Positions 1-13,972 are shown, numbered from the stretch's first letter. The stretch: 25,619 bases of DNA from Daphnia carinata (GCF_022539665.2 NW_026712540.1:1-25619); one strand, 5' to 3'. Made by a program: numbers and translations. Notes: generated by a model from the letters alone, not told the origin.

Positions 1-1
1 A

Positions 2-4030
<4,029 letters not shown>

Positions 4031-4089
4031 TTAAGCCACCAATGTAACAGCTGGTAATGAAAATGTGTCCCTGTTGGTGTATTTACGTT

Positions 4090-4123
<34 letters not shown>

Positions 4124-5088
4124 TTTAAAGCCGAAGCCCTTTTGAAATGGCACGCAATATTTAGGCAATTTTTCGTGTGGCTGAATGCCGCAAAAAATAG
4201 TTAAATTATTTCATTGGCATCTGCAAGATGTTTGAGGAGGAACGAATTCCGAAAAACAATCGAATGAAAAAAAAAAAAAAAAAAAAAAACAAGCTTTAGA
4301 TTTCTGTTGTCGTGTAACGTGGCTGTGTATGTTGTGATGCTTGCTTTTCGGCTTAGAAAAAAATGTCCATGTTCCATGATTTTTCCATGTTTGTTTTGTC
4401 TTTTTTGTAAAAAATTCAAAAATTCCTGTTTTCTATTTTTGTGTTTTTTACAAATACACAACGTTTTCTGAACTCTATTTTGTACTACGGCAATTGTTTA
4501 TTTCGACACTAAAAGCGTTATTGCCACCACAGGCAACTTGCAGGTCGGAAAAACGAAAAAGGAAAAAAAAAAACGAAAAAGGAAAAAAAACGAAGTCGGT
4601 TCTGGTCACCTCTCCATTTTGTAATCCGCTTTTGCTGCAATAACAAAGAAAACACGAACCAAATCGTCAAGCAAATCGCTTCAGTGGTTGTATCAAAATG
4701 ATCCGAAACGGCGGTAAGAAAGAAATACAAGACAGCAAATTTCCCGTCCTTACGTTAAATACCTGTTTATAACTAGATGAAACTCATACAATCAAGAAAT
4801 ACTCGAGTCAAGCAGCGTTTCTCCGTAAATCATTTTAAACTTAGATATAATTGTTATTACGATTCGTTATTACTGTTATTCAAGTTTTAAAGAATCGAAA
4901 AATATTATTTGACAAGACTATTTCCCACTGAAATTGCATATTTTCACTTAAACAGTGACAGCATTTTTTTAAACTTTCAAACAGTTCATCATTCTTTAAT
5001 TGAAATGTAGTCATTCGGATACCTTGCTTTCTAATTGACCATTTAATTTTAATGAAACATGCAACTCTAATGCACATTGCTTGACTTT
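4031..5088. other. POLR3A 3' flank, low-complexity DNA, no gene seen
   Basis: Presumed 3' UTR and intergenic DNA. It holds a T30 run (4092-4121), an A run of about 23 (about 4267-4289) and A-rich stretches around 4553-4590. The T and A runs face each other about 145 bp apart and could pair. No open frame resembles a protein. Confidence 0.6.
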
Positions 5089-5640
5089 TTATTCACTGAG
5101 ATCCATAGTAAGGTTGGCAAGTCTAGGTGGACCTTCACCAAGGTCACGATTAAAGTTTGGCCCATTGACAGTAAAGGAGTCTATATCACTGTCTTCTGCT
5201 TCACGACTTTCGCTGTCATCATCTTCATGTTCCTCCTCATCTTCTTCATCTTCATCTTCGTCTACAGGCTGTACATGCCAAAATAAAAACAAATATAAGA
5301 CTAAAAACAAAAGAAGAATATGATAAATTGATTATAAAAAAGAGAAACCTCTGACGACGTCTTTCCAATAGGCAACATATCACTGTTCTTCGTAGCTACT
5401 GAGTTCAGCTGCATGGTATTTTAACATAATAAAGAAAAACAATTATAAAACTAAATTCACTAACCACATATACAGATCTGAAGACAATTTAATGACTATC
5501 ACGAAATACAAAGGGGAAAGCATCCATACCCACATTTGGTGTTCTTGTTCCAACTGGGTCAATTCGTTTTCCCCATCAACTATTAACAAGGAAACAGTAA
5601 AACGCGAATGGTTCCCAGCTTTTTCATGCTGTTTCCAACA
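5089..5640 (-). CDS. ANAPC15: Anaphase-promoting complex subunit 15-like protein
   Basis: APC15 is a small acidic subunit of the anaphase-promoting complex; in the family it helps release the mitotic checkpoint complex from the APC/C. Three exons fit on the minus strand: about 5640-5530, 5408-5349 and 5268-5089 (TAA at 5091-5089). Introns are 121 and 80 nt with GT-AG ends, both in phase 0. Exon 1 encodes a Glu/Gln-rich helix ending ELTQLEQEHQMW, like ELQQQEQQHQAW of vertebrate APC15. Exon 2 encodes the family's short conserved block (NSVATK, then MLPIGKTSSE). Exon 3 is a run of Asp/Glu followed by a tail ending TMDLSE that I do not recognise. The start is unresolved: the frame is open to at least 5649 without a clear ATG, so a short 5' exon may lie upstream. 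The call rests on motif order in a small protein. Confidence 0.6.
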
Positions 5641-5649
5641 AATTCCCAA

Positions 5650-6180
5650 AGGTAATGGTAAATACTTAAAACTAATGAAATTTGATTATCAATATCAACC
5701 GTGCTTAATTGCACACAGAAATTAAATGATAATTTGGAATTTATCTTCAAAGGATTGCAGCCTAGGCGTTTTCATCACTATCGCGCTGATAGGGTTACGT
5801 TGTTATCGCTGATGTGAACTCGACTTCAAGCGACCAAGGATCACTCTTATCTCATATATCTCGTATTTCATTGTCTCTTCGACTATAACACAGAGGTTTG
5901 AGCAGTCTAACGAGGAAAGAATCGAAGTTCGTATTTATTCCATTGCTTGTACGCCATTTTTTTATTTTTTACCTTAGCCACTAAACGTATTGTTTCACGT
6001 TTTATTAGGCATTTTATAACGGCCCCTCGCTTAAGTAGAGAAGGTCAACTAGAATGATCAGACGAAATGAGCCGACGTTCTGATTGAAAGGTTGCTACTT
6101 CCCAGCACTTTGTAATTTCATTTCAAATTTTAATAACAGTCAACCTCCATCTCTTTAAAATGTACTTTTGTTTTTTGTCT
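5650..6180. other. Intergenic region between the APC15-like gene and the BTB relic
   Basis: AT-rich non-coding DNA. It probably includes the 5' end and promoter of the minus-strand APC15-like gene. No TATA box was convincing and no protein-like frame was seen. Confidence 0.4.
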
Positions 6181-6920
6181 AGCAATCTATACGGCATCCA
6201 GTCCAGCAAATTTGCATAGAACTGCTTTGACACTTCGAAAAATACCTTGGAATGGCACCTCTTCAGGTAACAGAATAAGACGATGGTTCGTTTAAAATTC
6301 AAGGGACATTCAACACCACCGAGTACGAGAAGTCAAGCCAAGGTGGGGGGATTTCATTTCAAACACATTTCGGGAATACTTTCCATTCATCTTTCTCTGG
6401 CGTCCGAACAGCCAGGACCATACCGTGCTGAATGCGAAAACCCCCCACCTGGTTTTGAATTTGTGATCCAACTCTCCCTGTCACCGCGTTGCGTTTGCTG
6501 CAAGGATAGTTACGGCAAGCGAACTGCTGTTTGGGCCAACGTCAACGCAGGACAGACGTTCGTTTTGAAGCCATGCTCTCCGAGTCGATGGATGGAAGTC
6601 CGTTAAAATGCCCGCTACTATCTCCACGTTTGGAATTGGAACAAATGGAAATTCCTTGCACCGTTTGGATCCACTTTTCAAGAACTGCTGGCGAGATTAA
6701 CGCACAGATCCAATTCACTCATTTCTTCGTCAATCAGTTGAACTGCGATGTTACATTCCATTTCGACACACCCGAACAAGACGAGCAAATCGGCGCCTAT
6801 TTTGCTAGCTATTTTGTCAGCCAGGAGTCCCGCCATCGATGCCTTGTTCCAGGACAGAATACAATATGCGATCACGAGAGAAGTTTGCATCAAAGATATC
6901 GAACCAAACATTTTTAAACA
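6180..6920 (+). pseudogene. Broken MATH/BTB (speckle-type POZ-like) gene
   Basis: BTB/POZ proteins of the SPOP type are substrate adaptors for cullin-3 ubiquitin ligases. Pieces of one lie here in several frames. A possible first piece (about 6182-6270) is open but ends in another frame. The segment 6283-6606 has ENPPPGFEFVIQLSLSP and later NVNAGQ and CSPSRWMEV, then stops at 6604-6606. In another frame, from about 6610 to 6800, comes FVNQLNCDVTFHF and EQIGA, the start of a BTB fold. After a +1 shift near 6805-6810 the fold continues as ILSARSPAIDALFQ and CIKDIEPNIFKQ (to about 6918), matching the SPOP helices (ILAARSPVF.AMF and INDVEPEVF). At least two frame changes and the missing C-terminus point to a pseudogene. 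The BTB part is clear; the MATH part is inferred from its position. Confidence 0.6.
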
Positions 6921-7893
6921 AAGTAACAACAATTATAACACATGTTTAGTGTTATACCAAATGCACAGACACGTCATGGGATCTGGATTTTCTTACGTTT
7001 GACGAGGCCCGTCAGTTGCACGGGGCCAGCGGGTGGTGTGCGGGACCGTTCGGACTATATGTCGTTAAAGGTTTCTGTTATCCTTCAGGCTAAATGTGCA
7101 TGTCCCATCTAAAGAACTCTGTTTTTATTTTCTTGAACGCGGATAACGGGAAATGGTTTGTGAATGGTGAAGTAACAAGGCAGCGTTAGATGGCGCAACG
7201 TGTCAAAGACTCACGCTCAGCTCCCGTTGGTTACCTAACGGTACATTCGGTGTAATTGCTCAAAGGGTAAGCTGACCAACAGATGGACAGTTTAAATAAA
7301 CCAACGGGTATACCGTTTTAACAAACAAATAGTTTTGTTTTGTTTGTTTTTAACTTCCGAAATGGGAAGGATCAGCAAGGGAAATAAAACAGCGGGATTC
7401 ACGAACGCTGAACAGCTGACTCGCTTGATGCATTTGACCGGCAACGGTACGCTTTAGTAAAATGGAGTCATCTATCAGGCAGAGATAAATCACACGATTT
7501 ATTCATATTTAGTAATTTATTTATTTAGTTATTTAGAACGAATGAAATGGATTGAATTCCATAGCCTATTGTTCCGCGTAACGTTCAAACGAGTCACGAT
7601 CCGTGATTGCACCACTTTCAGTTTCTGTTGTAGCAATTTTTTTCTATTAAACTTTTTCCAACATAAATAAAATTGTGTATAATAAGTAAAATAGCAATTT
7701 CCGAATACAGTTCATTTTTATAATCGTCAATATCGCACACCGTGTTTGCGAAATTCAACTGCCAAGGTCGATTGACGCCAAAATGAGATGCAGCTGGTTT
7801 CGATCATCTATGGGGCACTATAAAAGACTTGATGAAACAGCATATGGTTGTAGATGTAAGTTAGATATTAATTAGATGTAAGTTAGATGTAAG
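6921..7893. other. Mostly non-coding region with small unsupported ORFs
   Basis: An open frame at 6968-7093 (42 codons, TAA at 7091) contains FDEARQLHGASGWCAGP and may be a leftover exon; I do not recognise it. A 31-residue ATG ORF lies at 7362-7457. A good TATAAAA sits at 7819-7825 (+) with no clear gene after it. Short repeats of TTAGATGTAAG occur at about 7850-7893. Confidence 0.35.
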
Positions 7894-7988
7894 AAAAAAA
7901 AAAGTCGGGACAGTTGATCGAGTGATAGCAACCAGCAACAGTTGCATTCGAAATTAAGTTCGAATGCAATGTTCCGACTTTTTTTTTT
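7894..7988. repeat. Two-part foldback (inverted repeat) ending in T10, followed by G16
   Basis: The outer arms 7894-7908 (A10 GTCGG) and 7974-7988 (CCGAC T10) are perfect 15-bp complements. The inner arms 7937-7940 plus 7942-7952 pair with 7959-7973 (core TTGCATTCGAA / TTCGAATGCAA) around a 6-nt loop, ATTAAG. The left arm has a 28-nt insertion between outer and inner stems; the right arm is continuous. A 16-base G run (7989-8004) follows directly. Confidence 0.8.
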
Positions 7989-8004
7989 GGGGGGGGGGGG
8001 GGGG

Positions 8005-8930
8005 CTCTCTCGGCCTATACGGGCAACAAAGGAGCACGGCAATGGCCAGTTCCAGACCACATTTAGCCGTGATTATTTTTTGAAACTGATTATCATTTGA
8101 ACTTGCTGCGTTGCTTATTATACAAAATCTCATTTATGCTAGAAAAAATTTGCAAAAAATTTAAATACGCTTTGATTCGAGCCGCCTTTGTTCGATTGTT
8201 GCATTTCTAGGAATCGCCCAATGCTTGAGGTGCACACGATCGGGAGTTTCAAACAATAGTTAACCATTTCAATAGTCCCACGCAATTTTTTATTTAGCAT
8301 AACACACCAACGTCTTGGGCTAATATCGAACAGCGCGGCTCCCTTTCTCCAAAACAATTACAGTCCATACACACGTCCCGCACATTCACGCCTGCGTGAA
8401 ACGGATGTGTGCATAGGGAACTGTGGGTTAAGCAAGCACGTACAGAGGCAGAAAACGTTTGTTCTTTAAATAGCCACTTAAATTACGGGGACACCTGCGT
8501 TATGAAAGCGGACAGCGTTGTTGTTTTAACCGCGTGCGTATACACACGTCGTGTTAATCACATACCGACACTTGCTAATGCAGGGACATCCCGCGGTACG
8601 CAAGAAAGAACAGTGATCGATCAAAATATTACGTAGGTCGTCGGACGCGGTGCACAGAGGGTGTCAAAGACCCGGAAATGTCACCACCAGATCGGCTGTG
8701 CATGTTTAAACACGTGAGGTTTGTTATCGGCTACACGATTGATGTCCACTGGGCATCAGGTCGATCCAATTGGCCAACGTTTCGAAGAGAGGACTCGTTG
8801 TACGAAGCAAAAAGAACCACAAAAAATGAAACGATTTGTTACCTTCAACAAAAAACAATAGGATTCAAAAATGTGATGTACCTGTTGGCTGTGGGACCAA
8901 TCGGCGATACATAAAAAGGGCAAAGAGCGA
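8005..8930. other. Non-coding region, no gene recognised
   Basis: Several frames of 60-80 codons are open here on both strands, but none shows a domain, signal peptide or repeat. A weak TATA-like ACATAAAAAGG at 8909-8919 with a possible donor GTGAGT at 8936-8941 could mark the start of the decayed gene downstream. Confidence 0.35.
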
Positions 8931-9018
8931 CCGATGTGAGTAACAGAAAGTACGAAAGCGTCTGAGAAGGCAGGTTGCTATCTATCACTCATTTTCAGTT
9001 TTGAAGTACATTTTGCAG

Positions 9019-9930
9019 GTGATTATCGTTTAGTTGATCACGACGTTGGTGGTCGATGGACAGCGGACGCCCACCTACACCGAGTCGAGAACAATCAGCA
9101 CGACAATTGATTTCACAAGTAACGTAAGTTTTTTGCAAAAAAAAAAACGAATTGACGAAACAATCATCCGTTGATTGATCATTTTTGTTCATATCCATTC
9201 AAGTTGATCTGCGTAAAACTGGTGAACGTAACAGGAAGATGTCGCCAACGGTGAAGATTCGCCATTTAGCAGCACGTCCTCCTGATGATGAATGGGCCAC
9301 TCTATCCGCTGACAAACGAGTTCTACCATCCGCTTACACAATTCATGCCAACACAAACATTACGGTATAAATGAATTCCAAAACAATTCAGTTGCAATAT
9401 CAAAATCAACCGACATCGTTGTGTACAGCGTCGAAGCAACGCCTTTGTTTACATCACCTGATTGGCCGAACGATCGTTCATTCCACTTACCCACGCACGA
9501 CGAGTCATGGATGCCGAGAACATCATCCATCAGGAGGAAACAGCCGGGCTATTTCTCCAAAATAGGCAATGCATTTTTCAATCCAGCGACTTCCGTCAAC
9601 GTCACCATCACACGTAAACACGTTAATTAACTTCATTTTAATTTCATTCATATTTTTGATTGCGTAACAGACGTTGTGTCTAGGACGGCAGTGACAAGGA
9701 CGGCCAGTTTCTTCTTAATGGGCTGTACTCGTCAAAAAGTAACGTAGTCCGTTTCCCTACGTGATGTCCACCATCAACGGACGAACGCAAATTGTTCCAT
9801 TTTCCAGTTCGATGGCACAATAAAAAGAAGAAGAAAGATCCGATCGTGGCCACCGTAACGAGGACATCCATCTCCCCAGTTTTAACGCCGTCACCGTTTC
9901 CTTTCGCTGTTTGCGCCCGCTCTAGACGAT
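9019..9930 (+). pseudogene. Decayed Thr/Ser-rich hypothetical gene, structure unresolved
   Basis: I do not recognise the family. Pieces of plausible coding sequence lie on the plus strand. About 9035-9123 contains TPTYTESRTISTTIDFTSN before a strong donor GTAAGT. About 9204-9364 contains SPTVKIRHLAARPPDDEW. The segment 9394-9613 includes YSVEATPLFTSPDWP and ATSVNVTIT, and splices cleanly (intron 9614-9670, GT-AG, 57 nt) to a Thr/Arg-rich end with TAG at 9745-9747. About 9807-9930 carries a further Thr/Pro-rich frame ending CARSRR. The pieces are in different frames and cannot be joined without at least one stop and one frame change, so this is either decayed or mis-assembled. It may be a secreted protein, but no signal peptide was found. 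Confidence 0.3.
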
Positions 9931-10545
9931 GATCGTCAAAATTGGGTATACAAATTTAAATTTTATTTATATCGTTTCGCGGCGAACGTTTTTTTTTTTA
10001 AATAAAAGAGTATTAATTTAGCCTGAGCCTATCATTGCGCGTTCTCTATAAGAATCATAGCGGAATGTTTATAGAAAATCGGAACAGGCTGTATTTAAAT
10101 TGAATGTTTTTAGGGGATCAGCTACGTTTGCGTATATGCTGATATGTGAGGGGGGGGGTGGATCGTCTATTTCGATTGCGCAACAACTACTGTTGGGAGC
10201 GGTCAACAGACGAAGAAAAAGACGGGCAAATAATTCTGGCGTTTTTCACTTAACAGAAAGAAACAACATTCGGCATAATATGCGCTAACTGTATACTTAG
10301 CGTTTGGGTCAGAATGCGCATATTCAAATGCGACCACCTGGGGTAACGTCGTCTTCTTGTTTAAAAAAAAAAAGAAAACACGCTGGCAAATGTTTGAACG
10401 CGTGTCTTTTCTTTAGTTGCTCAGACGCCACGGTAGTTTACAATTGGTTCCAGTTAATAGCGCGTGATTGTCTTCGCATTTGCATATAAGCAAAACGCGC
10501 AAAAATGATTGTCATTTGCCACGACGGACAGCGCAACTTTCACAA
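9931..10545. other. Intergenic, 3' of repeat gene A
   Basis: AT-rich with short homopolymers (T9 near 9990, G9 near 10150, A11 near 10363). The last 40 bases before gene A's stop codon resemble the DNA just after gene C's stop (GACGGACA.CG and AATTAATAA/GATTAATAA). No gene was seen. Confidence 0.45.
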
Positions 10546-11690
10546 TTAATAACACTTTAGTCGCTCAGTGTAATAGCTGGGAGTGGCGTACGTTGTTGTG
10601 TAGTACTCTGGCGCTTTTGTGGTGTAGTATTTGGAGGATTCAGTTTGGTAGTAGGTTGGAGCTGAGTAATACTTCTGTGCCCCGGTGTAGTAGTTAGGAC
10701 TGGCATAGGTTGTTGTGTAGTATACTGGAGCTTCAGTGTAATAATTTTGTGCAGCACACGTTGTTTTGTAGTACTCGGGAGCCTTCGTAGTGTAGTATTC
10801 TGTGGCCTCAGTTTTTTAATACGTGGGGGCCTTAGCGTAGTAAGCTGGAGCTGCGTAAGTGGTAGTGTAATAAGACGGGGCAGCATAAGTTGTGGTGTAG
10901 TTAGTAGGTTCCACGCAGTAACTTTGGGCAGCGTAAGACTTCGGGTTTCAGTGTAGTAGGTCGTCTCATCGTAATAATATGGGGAAGCTGTGGCGTAGTA
11001 TGTTGGAGCTACGTAGTACTTGGGCGCCTCTGTAGTGGTAGTAAGACACAGTTGTTGCGTAACTTGGAGCTGAGTAACATTTTGAGGTCTCAGTGTAGTA
11101 AGCCGGGGAAGCATAAGCTGTCGCGTCAGAGGCCAGGTCAGGCATTTGTGGTATAGTGGGTGGGAGTTACGGTGTAGTAACTTGGAGTGGCATATGTTGT
11201 TGCGTAATACACTGGCGCTTCTGTGTAATAGCTCGGTGCGGAGTAGTATTTCGAGGCCTCCGTACAGTAAGTTGGAGAAGCATATGTGGTGGTGTAGTAT
11301 TCAAGTTCCTTGGTGCTGTAATGTTTGGGCGCATCGCTGTAGTAAGTAGGGGCCACATATGTTGTGGTGTAGTACTCGGCCGCCTTTGTAACGTAGTACG
11401 GCGCAGCAGTGGTTGTCTGGCATGAATAACTACCGTATCCATAAGATGAAGCCATTGGCACACCTAAGGTCGATCCAGTCATCAGGAAGACGACAGCTGG
11501 TAGCAGCATACTGCCATAGTAACCTGACGAAAAACAAAAACATTAATTTTCATAATTCCATTATGACATTGAAGTTCTTAAAACAAAAATAAAGAAGCAC
11601 TTCGCCTCGTTCAAACATCAATTTTATCAACAATTGCATCATCACATTAACTAAAATCATTAAACAAGTTGAAGTGTGTACATTACTCAT
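10546..11690 (-). pseudogene. Secreted tyrosine-pair repeat protein, copy A (5' intact, array broken)
   Basis: The coding start is split. ATG plus one base lie at 11690-11687, followed by donor GTAATG. After a 163-nt intron, exon 2 starts at 11523 behind a CAG acceptor. Joined, the N-terminus is a signal-peptide-like stretch (MSYYGSMLLPAVVFLMTG). Next come units of about 25 residues built on YYTTTYAAPxYYTEAPxYY. The frame ends at TGA 11140-11138, giving a 129-residue product. Beyond it the array continues in other frames: a 2-bp loss near 11040, another shift near 10957, and an in-frame TAA at 10818-10816 where copy B has a Tyr codon. The original end is TAA at 10548-10546 (SYYTER.KCY), matching copy C. 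A TATA box lies upstream. The role is unknown; the composition suggests an extracellular structural material such as cuticle or egg envelope. It may be a pseudogene, or a truncated protein may be made. Confidence 0.7.
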
Positions 11691-11806
11691 GATTGCAGGT
11701 CGGAACTGTAACACACTAACTCTGGTAATGGTATTTGAAAGACTGCTAGTAGTACACAGTGTCAGAGCTGCTCACTCGGCTAACCTCTACCGTCGATTTG
11801 ACCTCG

Positions 11807-11813
11807 TTTTATA
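11807..11813 (-). promoter_or_regulatory. TATA box of repeat gene A
   Basis: TATAAAA on the minus strand, within GTATAAAACG, about 117 bp upstream of the ATG at 11690. Transcription would be expected to start near 11780. Copies B and C have lost the matching region. Confidence 0.6.
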
Positions 11814-12239
11814 CGGTTTCCTATCATCCTGATTCTTCTTTTGAGCCCAAACAATCCATCTGTTCATCCTGACATAACAACCACTATTCCTACCCTACCT
11901 GTCACCGCACCTATCGTATGTATTTTCAAATATCGAACAAAAATATAATTATCTTCCCCATCCCAATGAACTATTGTTATTCCATTGAATGAAGCACCAA
12001 GCAAAAACTAATGTGGATCCAGATGTCGTACTGGCAATTATGAAATTATTTCATACCTGATCACGATTTTTTCTCCAGATCTTAGAACCAACTGAAAAGA
12101 AGGCACCTGTTGTTTAAAAATTTTCAAACGTTTCAACAGTAGAGTCAATATTTCTATTTTATTTCTTACAAAATGAACTTTGTTACGTCCAGCATTGTTG
12201 CAAAGGTGTGTATATGTATTTACTAGTACTATTTACTGC
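11814..12239. other. Upstream flank of repeat gene A, no gene seen
   Basis: Non-coding DNA between the gene A promoter and the duplicated spacer. No open frame, repeat or RNA gene could be supported. Confidence 0.45.
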
Positions 12240-12244
12240 TACTT

Positions 12245-12899
12245 TCAGCTGATGTCACGATGGGGATCATATGGTACAGCAATATGATCCGGGCCAAGAT
12301 CGTGACAGTTCTGGAGGATACTAGCATGTCAGTCAAGTGCTTTGCGCAACCATTTTTACTATTTTCCTAATAACTAAAATCAAAACTGGCAAACCGAAAC
12401 TTCTATCTCTGCCGAATATTTGAGCATTACCTTAACATAGGCATTTTCAGATTGAAACTAGGAAATAGCCATTAGCGTTGTAAATGCAAACTGAAAAAAA
12501 AATCACATTTCATTCTGCTATATTGAACTACCAACGGAAAGATAAATGGATTTTAACCACATCAACTACACAATGCCGTAGGGCTAACATAACGAATCAA
12601 TGCGACTCAACTGAATATATAAATTGCGAGCATATCTATAAATACCAATTGTATACTGTGTTCAGCAATTACAATGTTGTACAAACACATACTAAAAACG
12701 CCTTCATCCGCTTTATGTAATAAAGACTAAAAACAAATAGATTCGGCAACGACATTATAGCTGTATTCAACATTTTATTTATAAATCACATTCGTTTAGA
12801 CTAGTTAATGCATAAATACACGGCAGGGAAATATTCATCTTGGAACGAGGACTGCAAATAAAACAAAATCTAATTCTCCTATCATCGAACATGATGGAC
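12245..12899. repeat. Duplicated spacer, copy 1 (3' of repeat gene B)
   Basis: The part 12245-12478 matches 15115-15340, sharing the hairpin, GGAGGATACTAG, TGTCAGTCAAGTGCTT and GGAAATAGCCATTAG. The part 12479-12899 matches 23584-24060, sharing TGTAAATGCAAACTG, CGCCTTCATCCGC and TTTATGTAATAAA. Here the two halves are contiguous. Next to gene C they are separated by the LTR element, so this copy is an empty-site equivalent. Identity looks moderate, with many substitutions. Confidence 0.8.
12256..12304. other. Hairpin in duplicated spacer, copy 1
   Basis: Inner stem 12264-12272 / 12282-12290 (GGATCATAT / ATATGATCC) around a 9-nt loop ending TACAGCA. Outer stem CACGAT 12256-12261 / ATCGTG 12299-12304. 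Confidence 0.7.
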
Positions 12900-13402
12900 G
12901 ACGTTGGAGCTGAATAGTACTCCTGTGCCTCGGTGTAGTAGCTAGGACTGGCATAGGTTGTTGTGTAGTATGCTGGAGCTTCAGTGTAATAAATTGGTGC
13001 GGCATACGTTATGGTCTAGTTCTCGGACGCCTTTGTAGTGTAGTATTGAGGGGCCCCAGTCTTGTAATACATGGGGGCCTCAGTGTAGTAAGCTGGAGCT
13101 GCGTAAGTGGTTGTACAATACTCAGTTTTCTTCGTGTAATACTCTGGAGCAGCAGTAGTCTAGTATTCAGCGGTCTTTGTGCTGTAGTAGTGTGGAGCTT
13201 CGGTGTAGTAAACCGGAGCAGCATAAAGTAGTAGAATAGTTCTTGGTGGGCTCGGTATAGTAATTTGGCGAAGCATACGTTGTTCTGTACTCGGTAGCCT
13301 TTGTAGCGTAGTACTGCGAAGCCTCAGTGTAATACGAAGGAGCGGCGTAGGTGGTAGTGTAGTACTTCGGGGCTTCTGCATAGTAGCTTGGTGCAGCATA
13401 CA
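12900..13402 (-). pseudogene. Tyrosine-pair repeat gene, copy B (truncated at both ends)
   Basis: About 500 bp of the same 25-residue repeat as copies A and C, read from right to left. It starts without ATG or signal peptide at about 13402 ([18 protein letters not shown]) and runs to about 13230. A frame change there is followed by more units (YAAPVYYTEAPHYYSTKTAEY). Two in-frame TAG codons lie near 13161 and 13017, and the reading ends abruptly at about 12900 without the usual SYYTER end. The closest relative is the 10650-10860 part of copy A, which shares long near-identical stretches. No promoter was seen. It is clearly a non-functional fragment of a tandem family. Confidence 0.75.
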
Positions 13403-13464
13403 ATAATAATCTAGGATAATAGTAATACACACATAATCTAGGATTTGAGGAAAAATGGAAAAGC

Positions 13465-13640
13465 GAGAAGGCCTTCTCACTTTTGCAATTTTGGCAAAAT
13501 TTTAGATTTCGCTTTAAATACGTGGTTTCGATGCAGAATTGAACGGGCATCACGAATATGAGGGTTGTTTTCTCGTGGAACTCATAGTGTTTTAATAAAA
13601 CGTAAAAAACGGGGAAGTTGGGTTTAAAAAAATAAGCCCG
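13465..13640. repeat. Direct repeat, copy 1, headed by a 14-bp palindrome
   Basis: Begins with the perfect palindrome GAGAAGGCCTTCTC (13465-13478). It then matches 13790-13972 over about 175 bp, including ATTTCGCTTTAAATAC, GGTTTCGATGCAGAATTG, AATAAAACGTAAAAAACGG and AATAAGCCCG. Confidence 0.85.
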
Positions 13641-13789
13641 ACTTTATCTTTAAATTACGATTATTTCAAAAACGGCTTACTTGAAAATAAAACAAATGGT
13701 TTTTCTGAATCCGCGTTAAAATAGGGTTATACTGTGGGATTTTCATCGCATTCCGAGAGATTTCGATTTTTTCCGATTTTGACAAAAGT

Positions 13790-13972
13790 GAGAAGGCCTT
13801 CTCTCTTAGCAATTTTGACAAAATGTTAGATTTCGCTTTAAATACATGGTTTCGATGCAGAATTGAACGGGGATCACGATTGTGAGGATTGTGTTCTCGT
13901 GGGACTCAAAGTTTTTTAATAAAACGTAAAAAACGGTAAAGTTGGGTTAAAAAATAAGCCCGCGCTTATATT
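13790..13972. repeat. Direct repeat, copy 2
   Basis: Second copy, starting 325 bp after the first with the same palindrome at 13790-13803. Its end is followed by CGGGCTT (about 13974-13980), which can pair with the AAGCCCG just before it. The spacing suggests two units of a longer tandem repeat with a less conserved second half. Confidence 0.85.

Noticed and set aside
7362-7457. 31-residue ATG ORF
   Set aside because: No start context, homologue or splice signal to support it; such ORFs occur by chance.
10557-11114. A 185-codon minus-strand open frame rich in Leu, Thr, Arg and Pro
   Set aside because: Only its 5' part ([13 protein letters not shown]) is in the repeat gene's frame; the rest is the same repeat read out of frame after an indel.
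10560-13402. Repeats at 10.6-11.5 and 12.9-13.4 kb as CRISPR or satellite DNA
   Set aside because: The 75-bp period encodes a coherent amino-acid repeat with signal peptide and start in copy A, and there are no unique spacers.
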